This document shows positions 30,470 to 41,649 of a stretch of 64,000 nt of DNA, piece after piece. Made by a program: the position numbers and the translations under genes. The notes beneath the pieces are model-generated. The model was given only the letters and a program-made list of their open reading frames with translations, ran no database searches and had not been told where the DNA came from. The DNA comes from Apostichopus japonicus. Its lineage: Eukaryota > Echinodermata > Holothuroidea > Aspidochirotida > Stichopodidae. The DNA is taken from assembly GCF_037975245.1 (NCBI RefSeq), contig NC_092575.1, positions 21,219,841 to 21,283,840 on the forward strand. The letters are read 5' to 3'. Every line of letters starts with the position of its first letter. Positions within the stretch are counted from its first letter, which is position 1.

Positions 30470-30612
30470 GACCCGTGAAGCCGGGTCACAGAGGGTGCAC
30501 AGTGTTAAAAGGTTACCAGGACATTCTAGGCGCGGTAGAATGAGGTGCATAGGTTGGGGGGAGACAGGTAAGCTCGTCACTCGTAAATATCCAAACCAGT
30601 AAGTTTTGGAGT
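30470..30612 (+). repeat. DIRS right inverted terminal repeat
   Basis: Reverse complement of the left repeat up to GAGACAGGTAAGC, then a further 40 bp (CGTCACTCGTAAATATCC to TTTTGGAGT) that is found again, inverted, only in the ICR. Confidence 0.9.
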
Positions 30613-30702
30613 TTACCAATGACCAAGGCTAATAGCGCCTTTTAACAATTTCTGTTGACTTTGGCACTATATAAATGTCTTCTGATTGATTGATTGATCA
30701 AG
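30613..30702 (+). mobile_element. SINE 3' part, right of the DIRS insertion
   Basis: TTACCAATGACCAAGGCTAA to GGCACTATATAAATGTC and a GATT repeat tail, matching the intact SINE at 13900-13983. It completes the SINE begun at 23585. Confidence 0.88.
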
Positions 30703-31139
30703 CTAAAAAATTTGGTTGAGAAAAAAAGAAGGAAACTACAAGGTAACTGGAAGTCTGTCCCTCTTATTCATCACTAAGTATGATAGGATGTCGTCCATTT
30801 GAATTAAAAGGCTATGAAATTATTCAATGGTCTGGGTTGCCTAAGTTGTCTCTGAACCAGGAATGAACTGATACGTTTGTACAGTGTTGTGAACAATCAC
30901 AGCTTAGGTTCAAGCTGTCACTATTTATGAACAGAAGGCCTAACAGGTAAAAATTGAAATTCTGACAGGGTCTTTCTATAAACTTCAGGGATATTCCAGG
31001 GAGAGTAAATACATTACAACCTGGGGACATTTCCGGGGACACTTTTAATCGGGTTACAACATGTGAAACCCAGGGGCTGTCCCCGGAAATCAGGGATTAT
31101 CTGGTCACCTTAATTTAACCTTAATCTCCACATCCCTAT
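30703..31139. other. Intergenic, no gene seen
   Basis: No coding exon or named repeat; short frames on the minus strand have no support. Confidence 0.4.
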
Positions 31140-32113
31140 TTCTCATGCAATCACCCAGGATAACTACACCCCGACTAATACCCACCGGACAATTACCCCC
31201 AAGGACAAAAACCCCCCGGACAACTACACACCTGGACAACTACCTCCTCGGACGAATACCCCCTAGACAATTACCCCCCAGATAAATACCCCTGGAAGAA
31301 TATCCACATGGACATATGCTGTTAACTTTAGGGGACTGATACAGCGACAGATATGCAGGTATTTTTTTCAGCTAGTTTCCCAGGGGCCTAAAGGTCTACC
31401 CTGGTCCCTCGGGCAACTGCGAGAGGATATTTACAATTGGGTCAGGGTACCGGTTAAACAGGCACCACTAGGGTCGTAGTGTGCCCTGGCACTTTTAACC
31501 TCCAGACAATGGACCGAGGTCCAGGGCAAGATAGGTGGGGACGGCGGTTGAGGAAGCATGAGGGGGGGGGTTGGGCATTAGTCACTGATGGTAGTAACTA
31601 TTAATTTACTATTTGTTAGAGTGACACTATTCTGTATAATTAATCTCCGAACATTTCTGGCTTATTGCGACTTACCATTTTTTAAGTTTTCTTCTGAGTA
31701 ATTTTACTTGATGTTATGTTATGTTAGTTTTTGTATAGGGCTTTATATTGCACTATTAAATTTGGTTACATCAGAAAAATAATCTGATATATCAGATTAA
31801 GAAAATTTGCTTTCATGGCCCTAATGAGCTTTCGTACTACGGGGTTCACCAGCTAAAGGTGCGCTTTGTTCACAGGCTAGAGGGGGGGAGGGGGTTACTT
31901 GGGTGCATTCTGGTATAGTTGGGGGAGTAACCTGGGTGAGGTATCTGTGCTGGTGTATTTGTGCATGTGGAGTTTTCCCAGAGGTTATTGCCGGGGCATG
32001 GGGGTAAAAGTCCTCGATGGTATTTGTCAAGGGGGTACTTGTCCCAGGGGTACTTATCCTCGGGTTTTTTTGGCCTTGGGGTGTATGTCCGGGCGTAGTT
32101 GTCCCGGCACAAA
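31140..32113. mobile_element. Foldback-like element, copy A
   Basis: The left arm (about 31140-31315) is an irregular array of GGACAACTACC/GGACAATTACCCCC words. The right arm (about 31880-32110) is the same type inverted (GGGGTACTTGTCC). Between them is a spacer including CTGATATATCAGATTAAG and CATGGCCCTAATG. A related copy is at 36895-37625. Foldback transposons have long inverted arms made of short tandem repeats, which fits, but I see no clean end or target duplication. Confidence 0.55.
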
Positions 32114-32526
32114 TTATTATCTAAGCGGAGCGCCACCTTTGGTTGGTTCGGAGCGTACAAGAAATTTTTGGGTTTTGATACACCCCAGATCACCAGAAAT
32201 GGCACTTCCAGAGCATGAGAATGACCAACCCGATGTACACTTTGGCCTGAGAACCAAGTATTTCTCAAGATTTGTTTTCATCCATAACCTTTTGAAGATT
32301 GTCACCTGTCCCACATCATGTTTGACGTCATCTCATCTCCTGTGGATCATTGCTTTTGTAGGTTATTCTACGCTTTTGTAGGTTATTCTAGCCTACAATA
32401 CCCATCAGTTCCACTTTTCAAGGTTTTAAGCCCATTATATGTTCAGAATATCAAAATTCACATTTCTCGTTAGATTTACTTCAAAACCTACCCATAATAT
32501 TGCACAATTATCTGTGGACAACCAAT
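32106..32526 (+). repeat. Dispersed repeat type I with hairpin core, second copy
   Basis: It starts TTATCTAAGCGGAGCGCCACC and is collinear with 1410-1815 to the phrase GTGGACAACCAAT. Short frames are artefacts. It abuts the right arm of foldback copy A. Confidence 0.65.
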
Positions 32527-32998
32527 CAGGGACGTAGCTAGGATCAGATGATTCGGGGTGAGATACTCCAAACTACCAACTGAATAGATTTTTTCCAACT
32601 GAGTGTAGGTGTGTCTGGGTGGGCCCTAAAGGGATTCACGACTTTGTGGGGGGGGGGGTTAATAAAACCGGTGTTACTTGCTAAACGTTGTCTAGCATCT
32701 TTGCAGGAGTGGGCAGTAGAAAAAAATAGGTTATGATGTTGCAGACAGTTGCACATCAAAGCAGGACCCCACCATTTGTTGCTGGGAACAAGTCGGGTTT
32801 CCGTGCATGTACACTCAGCAAAATTAAAATTACAGTAGTAACTATAAAGCGAAGCGCCACCATCGGTTGGCGTGGAGCGCTATGAAATTTTACAAAATGG
32901 CAACCCAATAGCAGCCAAAATGGGAGCATCGGTGCCTCTGCAGAGACCCTGACAGTCATAATTGCAAAGACACTGGGCAACAGAACCCTAAAATATTT
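32527..32998 (+). repeat. Repeat-derived sequence incl. CAGGGACGTAGC end and a hairpin core
   Basis: CAGGGACGTAGCTAGG at 32527 looks like an element terminus. A further hairpin core with GCGAAGCGCCACC and GGTTGGCGTGGAGCG is at about 32848-32880. The partner ends are not identified. Confidence 0.4.
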
Positions 32999-33259
32999 AA
33001 TAATAATAATAATGGACACTTTGTATAGCGCCGGTATCCGCCTGAAGTAGCTCATGGCGCTTTGCAGAAAAAAAGATTACATATATGGAATTTGGAACAG
33101 GTAAGTTTTTAGATATATCTTGAAGGTTCCAAGGCTGTTGACAAGTCTTACTGCTTGAGGTAAGTAATTCCACAATTTTGAGGCTGCACAGGAAAAGGAT
33201 CTCTGGCCCCACCGATTCCTTGAAACACTTTTAAGTGGAGTTTTCGTGTTCACTCTCAG
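32999..33259 (-). mobile_element. 5'-truncated LINE: 3' UTR and reverse-transcriptase ORF C-terminus
   Basis: On the minus strand a 60-codon open frame (33259 down to 33080, stop at 33079-33077) reads RWGQRSFSCAASKLWNYLP and continues to LKTYLF. This is the conserved C-terminal motif of many non-LTR reverse transcriptase ORFs. The 3' end GGCGCTATACAAAGTGTCC is followed by an ATT microsatellite (33013-32999), as for a LINE tail. The copy is a short truncated insertion. Confidence 0.75.
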
Positions 33260-33916
33260 CTAAATTGAAATGACTGGAATGGTAGGGGAAAGGTCTAAGT
33301 GGAGGGTGTGTCCCTAGGTAAAATCACTCAAATTACAATCTTCAACTCGATCCTGAGTAGATCTATACAGGCTCTGTGTGGATACTATGAAAAAGGAGGG
33401 TACTGCGTACAAATGAAGGTGTTTTTTTTTAAATTCAGAAAACTCAAGGGAGGTTTAACCCCCCCCCTGGATCCTCCCCTGGTGTATCAAATTACATCCC
33501 ACCAATAGATGCTTTGCATCAATACCAACATGTACTGTGGTACATATGCAACACTTAACTCTCACCCAGAACAAGATAGGGGTGGTGCCCCAACTACGGC
33601 AAGGTATATTTTCAGGGCAAATATATAAGGGGGGTGGGGGTGTCTCACCCCCCCAAAAAAGAAGCTTGGTAAAACTGACGATAGTTGGAAAATCGGAATT
33701 TCCGACTGTCGCACTTTAGTTTATCTAGGCCTTTTCATATATTCCTGTGATTGTGAATGACCTAATAATTGAAAAATCTCGGTCAAAATTGACCTTTAAT
33801 CAGTCAAATTAACCACGCTTTCCTTGCCACAAATTGTATCTCGCGATCCTTATACTCCACCATACAAAACTGCGTATGATTTTTAATACTCTGAAAATGC
33901 CTAATAGAACTACCGT
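33260..33916. other. No gene seen; repeat fragments
   Basis: A GGTGTCTCACCCCCCC hairpin near 33627-33652 hints at another degraded hAT-like end. Nothing coding. Confidence 0.4.
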
Positions 33917-34258
33917 CATAGGCGTAGGAGCCCAACTTGATTTGGGGGGGGGGTGAGGGGGGGAGCTGTAACGACTTGTCCGATAAATATAAACAAATTT
34001 TTTCGCGCGCGTTCAACATGTTAATGTGCGTATCATATAGGCATACATCGGTTATTACATCGCATGCCAATAACATACAATGATTTTCCGTGTTGTATAT
34101 TGGTAAGAATTATTGGGGAAGTCGTTACAATATTAATTATAATAATAATATAAGTTTAACCATTGCAAATACATTGCAAATGATTTTTCTTTCAGTAGGT
34201 GCCCGAAAAATTATCAGCATATTGCCCGAATTTTTGGTTGGTGGGGCGTGGGGGGGCT
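33917..34258 (-). mobile_element. hAT-like element, CATAGGCGTAGGAGC family, right end missing
   Basis: It begins CATAGGCGTAGGAGCCCAA and matches, inverted, the complete copy 44182-44561: AAGTCGTTACA, GCATGCCAATAACATACAA and CGGGCAATATGC. The far terminus is not found; similarity ends near 34258. Confidence 0.65.
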
Positions 34259-35448
34259 AATAAATTTGTGAAATGAGTGCCAGTGGGTACATATATATCG
34301 AAAATGTTCGGAACAAAAGTGCAGTCGCGAAAGATGGGGTGTCTGACTGACACTGACCGTATCGTTGAATAGTAGCGCGGAGGGGTGGGGGGGGTACAAG
34401 GCAGTCGGAATTTTCTGGCTTCAAAACCCATCCAGTTGGATTTTCAGCCACTACACCCCCACCCAAATCATAATGCCTTGGCTACGTCCCTGGGGGAGGG
34501 GTTGGTTGTTCCTCTTCGTTGAGTTTTTACTTGTCAAAAGGCCTTTTCATATAAATGATTTGTGTTGATTTTTTTCTAATGCAAATGATTAGCCTAGCTT
34601 TATATAGTTGGGGTAAGTATCAGATTTGGTTGGGGAGAGGGAGGGCAGAGTTAATTACCCCCTTCAATAGCTCCACCACTGAATTGAGTACTTTACATAT
34701 GCAGATATGAAAATGAGGTCATACTAGATACTCTGCCCATTTGAAATGTTTTTGATGAGATTTTTTGGGTAGCTTGATGAGTCCAAGAAATAATCTTAAC
34801 TGAGAAAAATCCAGTCCCTCTGTAATCAGTAATCCAAATCTAGACACACCTTCACGATTTTTTTTACATTGTGTGCCTATATACGAGCGGAATGGTATCA
34901 ATCTGTTTAAAAGTTTTCATGTTAGTTTAAATTGACCAATTACGGCGTGTAGGGAAAACGTACGATATACTCATCACCTAAAGGACCAAGTAATTTGCAT
35001 AAAGCGACTGGGCATTTAATTTCAAATAATTACTACGCAAAGTCGGCCTTCCTTAATTTTTACAACCAGCGATACGTAGTTAAGTCCATATTAATAATAA
35101 GAAACATTTTAAGTGCCCCCAATTAGATTTTGTTATCTTTTAAGCCTTGTTCATGACTCGGATCATGCCTTTAATTGTCTACTTTTATACCGTGGACGAG
35201 CCTAGCGAGAATTCTAGGAAAAATCACCAAACGGACCAACAGGGACGCCCTCTAAAGTTGTAACTTTGACCATTGCGCGATAGCGCTACTTCTGTCGCTA
35301 AAAAATAGCAAAATTCCTTATAATTTTCTTCATTTAGATAATTGGCGGACCAAATGTTCAGATAATATCAACTGTTCATTAAGGAACCGCCCCTAAAAAA
35401 AACCTGTCGATTTATCAGTTTGTTCATAATTTCTGTCACATTTTTGTT
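34259..35448. other. Repeat-like and unique sequence, no gene seen
   Basis: CCTTGGCTACGTCCCTG at 34476-34492 looks like a right element terminus. The rest (34500-35448) is AT-rich without coding exons. Confidence 0.4.
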
Positions 35449-35481
35449 TAACCCTAGGGTTAACCCTAGGGTTAGGGTTAG
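35449..35481. repeat. Interstitial telomere-like block (TTAGGG/CCCTAA in both directions)
   Basis: TTTAACCCTAGGGTTAACCC continues with TAGGGTTAGGGTTAG. Two CCCTAA-type and three TTAGGG-type units meet in the palindrome CCCTAGGG, so the orientation changes within the block. TTAGGG is the usual animal telomere unit. Confidence 0.75.
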
Positions 35482-36894
35482 TGCCATATTTACCATGAAA
35501 TACCGAATTTTGACATCGGATCTGGTCAATGATGTAGAAGAACGTGCCAGTTACTATATATGTTTGTCATTTACCATTTTATTCCGTTTAAAATTAATAA
35601 AAGGGCTTTTATGGAGCTAAATTGACAAAAGCATCAAAAGGACCACTCAGAACACTTCCAAATTTGAGTAAACTATCATTCCAAAAATTGACGTCACGGG
35701 CACATACTTCATTGTAAATGTATAAGATTTGAAAATATCGTGAATTAGAAAATGGTCTTTCTGACAGTACCAAATTTAACACAATTACACAATGGTATAA
35801 AAAGTTTTATGAAATATGATAACACCCTTACATGCATCAAAATTGAGTCTTTGCTACCGACCAAGACGTACTGTACCTGCATTATACGTTCCTTGGAGGA
35901 TCTTTCAGGCACACATTTTATGAGGTTTAGAGTGGAATTTGAAGGAATAAATTCAGCGAATAGTAAAGATAGGCATATGAGATTCTCTTTTTAGTCTATC
36001 GCCGATTTTTTACGAGAAAATCCGGATTTATTAAGCCATGAATCAAACGGACCATTCTATTGCGCAACGACACTGGTCGTTTTGATGCTTTGTGCAATCA
36101 TGATGTCATGCTGTAGACTATCGTTTCCAGGTGACGATAAAGCTGATTTATTATGTATTTGATGCCTCAACGGAGATGCGGATTTATATCATCCTAACGT
36201 TTCATATTATACCCCCCCCCCCTCACATATGCAGTGACAACAGCCTTGGCAAGATGGGCAAATAGGGGGTAAGGTTTTTTTTTTACTTGGTTGGGGGGGG
36301 GTTATACCACTGATATGGGAAGGAGTTTGACATACGGTGTTGTAAGGTAAATTCGCGTATCCCTTAACTTTGTGTACTGTGTTGTTTTCAGGGACGTAGC
36401 CAGGGGAGCAGTGGGAGAAACTGCTCCCCCCCCCCTTTCAGAATCAAATAAATATTTTAAGACGTTTTTTTTTTTGTCATGGTATTTTGTCACTGCTTTT
36501 TTATCTTGAATACTCGTCAGCTCGTTAACTCGATTACTATCGTACTAACATTCTGGCCTACCGATTCAGCTACTTACTTATTTTGGCAAATACAATTAGC
36601 TAAATTTAGCCTATAGCCTATTACAAGCCTACAGTTTGCCACTGCGTAATAAAATACATATAGCCTACCTGACCGCACTCGAATGAGTGTCACGAACCGT
36701 ATGTACAACGACGACGTGCCTTCTCATCCTTTTATGATTCGTCATAAGTTGTTGAACGAACAGCATGTTATGAAGCTAAGCTAGCAATCGACACTCCCTC
36801 CCCTAAGACCCCTCCCCATACCAATCACAAAATGTGCAGACGAGGTGTGAGAACTTAGTCAGATACCCAATATGAAGGGAACACAATTCTTTCC
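35482..36894. other. No gene seen
   Basis: AT-rich; C-runs and G-runs at 36214-36222 and 36292-36300. CAGGGACGTAGCCAGGG at 36389 resembles an element end. Nothing coding recognised. Confidence 0.4.
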
Positions 36895-37625
36895 CCAAAG
36901 CCCTATATCTCGTGACCGGAAAAATAACCCTCAGACAAATACCCCCGGACGATTAGCCCCCCCCACCCAAGCCAATAACCCCCAGGAAAACTCCCGCCCG
37001 GACAATTACCCCCGAGGAAAACAAAACCCTGGACAACTACCCACCCGGACAACTACCTCCTCGGACAAATACCCCCTAGAGTCGTTGTGTGCAATGGCCC
37101 TTTAGACGCAGGAGGGGGAGGGGGTGAGGCATGGCTATTAGGGCTATGAAAGAAAAAGAATAACAATCTGATATATCAGAATAATAATCTGATATGTCAG
37201 ATTAAGAAGATTATCTTTCATGGCCCTAATGGGCTTTCATACTACGGGGTTCACCAGCTAAAGGTCTGCTTGGTTCACGGGGAGGGGGGGGGGCACTGGG
37301 GCGTATTCTGGTTTAGTTCGGGTAGCAACATGGGAGTGGTATCTGTGCCGGTGCATTCATGTGGATGGAGTATTCCCGGAGGTAATTGCCGGAAGGTGGG
37401 GTTATTGTCCTCAGCGGTAATTGTCATGGGGGTACTTGTCCGGGGAAATTGTCTGGGGGTACTTATCCTGGGGGGGTATTTGTCCTTGGGGTGTATGTCC
37501 AGGGGTAGTTGTCCCCAGAGGTATTCCTTTTCGAAGGTTTTGTCTGGGGCTGATTGTCAGGGGGGTACTTGTCCTGGGGGTATGAGTCTGGGTGGTATAT
37601 GTACGGGGGGTAGTTGTCCGGCAAC
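36895..37625. mobile_element. Foldback-like element, copy B
   Basis: Left arm (about 36910-37085) of GGACAATTA/CCCCC words, central CTGATATATCAGA and CATGGCCCTAATGG, right arm (about 37290-37620) of inverted GGGGTACTTGTCC words. The central-plus-right-arm part follows copy A (31780-32110) closely, for example TACTACGGGGTTCACCAGCT in both. The inside of the left arm differs. Confidence 0.58.
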
Positions 37626-37920
37626 CATATGTCTCATGCATTTCAATGGGCACTATAGTTCCTTGTTTTAAGTAAAATAAGTGTGTTGCATATGTCATCA
37701 CCCAATGTTATCATCATACCAACTTCGTATCAACTCTCTTAAATATGCCTTTGATCATGTTACATATGAGTAACTCCAATGATCAAGTAAATGCTAACAC
37801 AACAGAAAATGGAACTATCCAAAGTTGAGTCCAGAAAAAAAGTTGGCTCGAAAGGATTTGGGACCAAAACATCCTAACCAAAAATGGCAGAACAAATGGG
37901 TCTAGAATATTAGCTGTGAA

Positions 37921-38282
37921 CAGGGACTTAGCCAGAAATGGAAATGTGGTGGGAGAGGAACAGAATTTTAAAAGGGCATTTATCATAAAGGGAGCATTAT
38001 AACGCTTATCGGAGCTCCAAGATGTACAAAAAATTGTTTGCCCAAAATGTCTCCCACATGGCAAGAAAAAAAGACTATTATAAGAGTTTTGTATTACGTA
38101 CAGTAGCAGACAAATTATCAGGGGGAAGAGTGAGAAGGGTCACTTAGTATCATCCAACGTGAAAAGGAGCTTTAATGATTTCCCCTGCTTTTAGCTGAAT
38201 TTTACTTTTAGGGGTACTCACAGGGGGATGGAGAGATCGCTCCCATTGCTCCCCACCCACCTGCCCCCTGGCTACATCCCTG
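37921..38282. mobile_element. Possible TIR element (CAGGGACTTAGCCAG / CTGGCTACATCCCTG)
   Basis: The two ends are imperfect inverted repeats 362 bp apart and only TGAA is repeated outside both. A weak version of the hairpin-core flank (CTCCCACATGGCAAG) lies inside. An 8-bp duplication is absent, so the limits are uncertain. Confidence 0.4.
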
Positions 38283-40379
38283 TGAAACTGCTCGTTTGCT
38301 TTAAACGAGTAAAAATTTGATAGTTTTTTTTTTTAAATGGTTTTGCTTCAAGCGTGCCACCAGGCTATCTGCCCTTTCTCACCGGATTTACTGGATAAAC
38401 AAAGCAAGACCATCTATTACTGCATCCTGCAACTGGTTTAAACACTTTGCTGACACTGCTTGTAAAATTTAACATATATATGACTAAATCTATATATGAC
38501 TATTTTGAATGATGCAGAACAATGCTGGTTATACGGTAGGTGGCAAGCTTTCCACATATTTTACACAGTGATGTGTATATCACTTGCGGCAAGTAAACTA
38601 TACAGTAATTGTTTGAAATTTGTTACAGAGGGTAGAGCCAGCAGTTGAAGTATAAAACACACATGTAGAGAAACCGCAGCCAATTAGTCACTCCACAATT
38701 TTGTATCTTTTAGCCAAAGTGGAAAACATCATTGAGTTCTTGACTGTTTGATTCAATAGTATCTTAAGTTAACAACACAGTGGGCATTGTGCAGACAGCT
38801 GGTTGAATCATTTTGCCATTATCATGCTTCCTTTATGATGAAACATATATATGAAAGGAGAAACAAAAGCAGATAGAAAATGCAGGAATGGTATTGCCTG
38901 ATTTGATGTTCCTACGAATTTTTTCTCAGTACAAATTATTGCTACACTTATCACGGCAATGAACATACCAATCATCTTTTGTATGTATTGCTTACTTCAG
39001 CCATTCTGTAAAGATTAAATATTATATTAAACATGAAAAAACATATGAAATTCCTAGCCAACCACAATTCTAATTGTTGATTTTAGTTCACTATGACCAT
39101 CCTTCTAGTACTAGTACTACTGTAGTGTTGCATCATAAATTTGAGAAGGGGTGTCACACTAACAACCTTCTCTTGTAATGTAAACAAAGTCACGGCTAAC
39201 TACAGAATGTTTTAGTCATTTACTCTTTACCTTCACTAATAATAATATAAGTATTTAATTTAAGGGTTATACAGCCTAGTTATTATAGGCCTAAGCTATG
39301 GTAAGTTTTGTAACCACCGTAACTTGTAAGTTAGTTAGGCTAGGCCTACACGTTAGTTGGAGTTAGGGAGTTCTTGTACACACAGCTAGGTCTACGCAAC
39401 TTAGACATGTTTTATGTACAATTTCACCCAATTCAATTGTCAGTGATCATTTGTTTTGGCTATAATTTTATGATCTTGAGACGGTTACAGTACGTAGTGT
39501 CACATTTTAAGACTTCGAGATCGACGGTAAGAAACGTGATGTTGAATGCACACCAGCTGATGTTTGTTATTGTTGTTGTTATTTCTTAACGTAAGTTCTA
39601 TTGCTGTGGGTGCACATAAGAACTAAAAAGTACATTTAGTGTCAGCCGGAAAGGCTTACCTCGTTGTGAAAGTTTTGTTGAGAAAAGGGACATATTTTAC
39701 GAAATAATGTAGTACGTTATGAAAGATGTCAGAGGAACTAAATAATAAACAGATACGAAGAGTTATAAAATAAGGAAACTGTTAAAACTGTGTAAAATAA
39801 GATATTTACGTATAGAGAAATATACGTAAAGTTTTTGTTTTTAAAACAGTTGGATGAAAAAAATGGACGATGTTTTCCTTTGATTGTTAACCGGAATTGT
39901 TGGAAACGATAACTTTTGCCGAATATGCGTGATCTTTTTGCGATCGCACTTTGCTCGTGGTTCGCCATCCTCAACTCAATATCTGTGGATCACCACATCC
40001 CCCTAATCTCAAAAAGAAATATACGCCACTGTAAACCGTAATCCCGGTGTGTTTATTTGTTACACGCGCAGCGTGGGTAGGGCCTTGCTATAGATACAAG
40101 ATGAGGAAAGTTCGTTGTGACCTTTCCATTATCGGTACCATGTGTATAGGGTATTGTAATAAACACGGTGCATTGGAACAGCAGTGTGAAGGCAATAAAC
40201 TTGTAGTCATATAGGCTATAAGTATCATCATCATTACCCAAGTACTCAAATATTTACTTTCCATATATTTAACTGAGCACAAATAACGAACTTTGAACAC
40301 AAAGTCATATTTGTAGGCTCTCCGCGTCACAGCTATAGCTTCTTGGACACGTTGTAACCGATAAGTGGATCGAAATTAC
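38283..40379. other. AT-rich intergenic, no gene seen
   Basis: No supported exon. A 71-codon plus-strand frame at 39374-39589 has no splice context and is probably chance. Confidence 0.4.
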
Positions 40380-40471
40380 CCGAATCAAATGAGGAACCAC
40401 TTCACACCCCTTTTCATCCACATCTCCGTCTTCCTCCTCTCCTTCTGCTGTTGTAAGCTCGAAACAGTATC
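40380..40471 (-). CDS. Candidate internal exon of an unidentified minus-strand gene
   Basis: On the minus strand, a T-rich acceptor (TTATTTTTTAG) precedes a 92-nt block that ends CGG|GTAATT. Entered in phase 1 it is open and reads YCFELTTAEGEEEDGDVDEK and on to VVPHLIR. The acidic, non-random composition and paired splice signals suggest a real exon. No partner exon is found in the window. Confidence 0.33.
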
Positions 40472-41097
40472 CTAAAAAATAATAAAAACTACTGTTTTCA
40501 TAATTCTACGAAATGAAGAAGACAGGTTATTTAATTTGTTATCATTCTTGGTGACGTGCATGGACTGTTGGACTTGAAGTGTTTAAATAAAGCAATCAGC
40601 TCGCGCTAAAACGAAACTATGTTAGTGCATGGATAGTCCAAAGTACTAGATTACGTCAGTGTTGTCTAGGAACAGTTGGAATTAAGTATTAAAGCAGTAG
40701 AACGCATATATTTAAGGTTTATCTTAAAACCCGTTATTCTCTGCACATGGCTTACCAAATTAATTTAATTTAGAGGCCGAAATTGTGAGCCAATGGGAAT
40801 GGAAGTTAAGGCTGACTCATAGAAGAACGAAGTTCATACAGGAAGATCGGCATATTTCGCCTGCATGTGCACTGACATATACTCTGAACCAATCGTTGAA
40901 CATATTTTCATCCACTGTATGTACTCCCGTCTGAATTCCCCAACCTTACTCCCTCCCCAACTTATCCAAGAGACCCAATATACTCTGATCTGAAAAACTT
41001 CATCTCCTTGTTTTGCCAGGTTTCTATTTTGAATAATAACGGAAAACCATTTAGACTTTTCCAATATTTCGTTATCAGATCAGACTATATTGGACCG
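40472..41097. other. No gene seen
   Basis: Short minus-strand frames (40834-41064) look random. Confidence 0.4.
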
Positions 41098-41422
41098 CAG
41101 GCGCGTAGCGAGGAATTTGCCAAGGGAGGGGCGAAACTGTAGGCAAACTATCAAAGCCGTAGATACGACATTGCAAACTATCTAAGCGTAGCGCCACTAC
41201 GGGTTGGCGCGAAGCGTATAAGAACATTTGGCTGAAAATGCCTCCCAGATCGCTGGAAATGGCACATCCCAGGACTTGTAGTTGCATCTTAGCATTTTCT
41301 CTTTTGAAAGTACTAGCGATATCATAAAAACATACAAAAATAAATATGCTCAAGAACTTGGGAGGAGGCGGCTGCCCCTTCGCCCCCGCCCATCCCCCCC
41401 CTTGCCCTTGGATATGCGCCTG
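41098..41422 (+). mobile_element. hAT-like MITE (CAGGCGCGTAGC ends) with near-perfect 8-bp duplication
   Basis: It starts CAGGCGCGTAGCGAGG and ends CCTTGGATATGCGCCTG. Flanks are TTGGACCG (41090-41097) and TAGGACCG (41423-41430), seven of eight identical. It contains the hairpin core at about 41183-41222 and the CTCCCAGATCGCTGGAAATG phrase shared with 3679-4006. Confidence 0.82.
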
Positions 41423-41649
41423 TAGGACCGTTGACCATACAAATCGGCCGTAATTATATATGAAAGACGCATTAACATGAATTCGTGTTTTACTGACTTA
41501 TGTTGGACTTCTTAGACGACAAATAATAGTGACCCACTTGCTCAGTGGAAGACAGATTGAGGAAGAGGGAGTGAAATATCTCAGGCTATGTGATTATCTC
41601 GATGATCTGTAGACTTTACAGACATATCATCTGTATTGATGTTACGCCA

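Larger units (their letters stand above)
23869..30612 (+). mobile_element. DIRS-type tyrosine-recombinase retroelement, degenerate, inserted in a SINE
   Basis: The element has inverted terminal repeats of about 140 bp, a tyrosine recombinase frame, and an internal complementary region (29723-29821) complementary to the joined right and left ends. This is the defining layout of DIRS elements, which integrate as circles without target duplication; the SINE is indeed interrupted with no duplicated bases. Gag-like remnants lie at 24744-27075. I see no reverse transcriptase or RNase H, so this copy is non-autonomous or internally deleted. Other repeats at 28188-28680 lie within it. Confidence 0.9.

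Noticed and set aside
32527-34492. Element with CAGGGACGTAGCTAGG and CCTTGGCTACGTCCCTG ends
   Set aside because: Flanks CAACCAAT and GGGGAGGG do not match and other repeats lie within.
36389-38282. Element with CAGGGACGTAGCCAGG and CTGGCTACATCCCTG ends
   Set aside because: Flanks differ (GTTGTTTT versus TGAAACTG). The right end pairs better with 37921.
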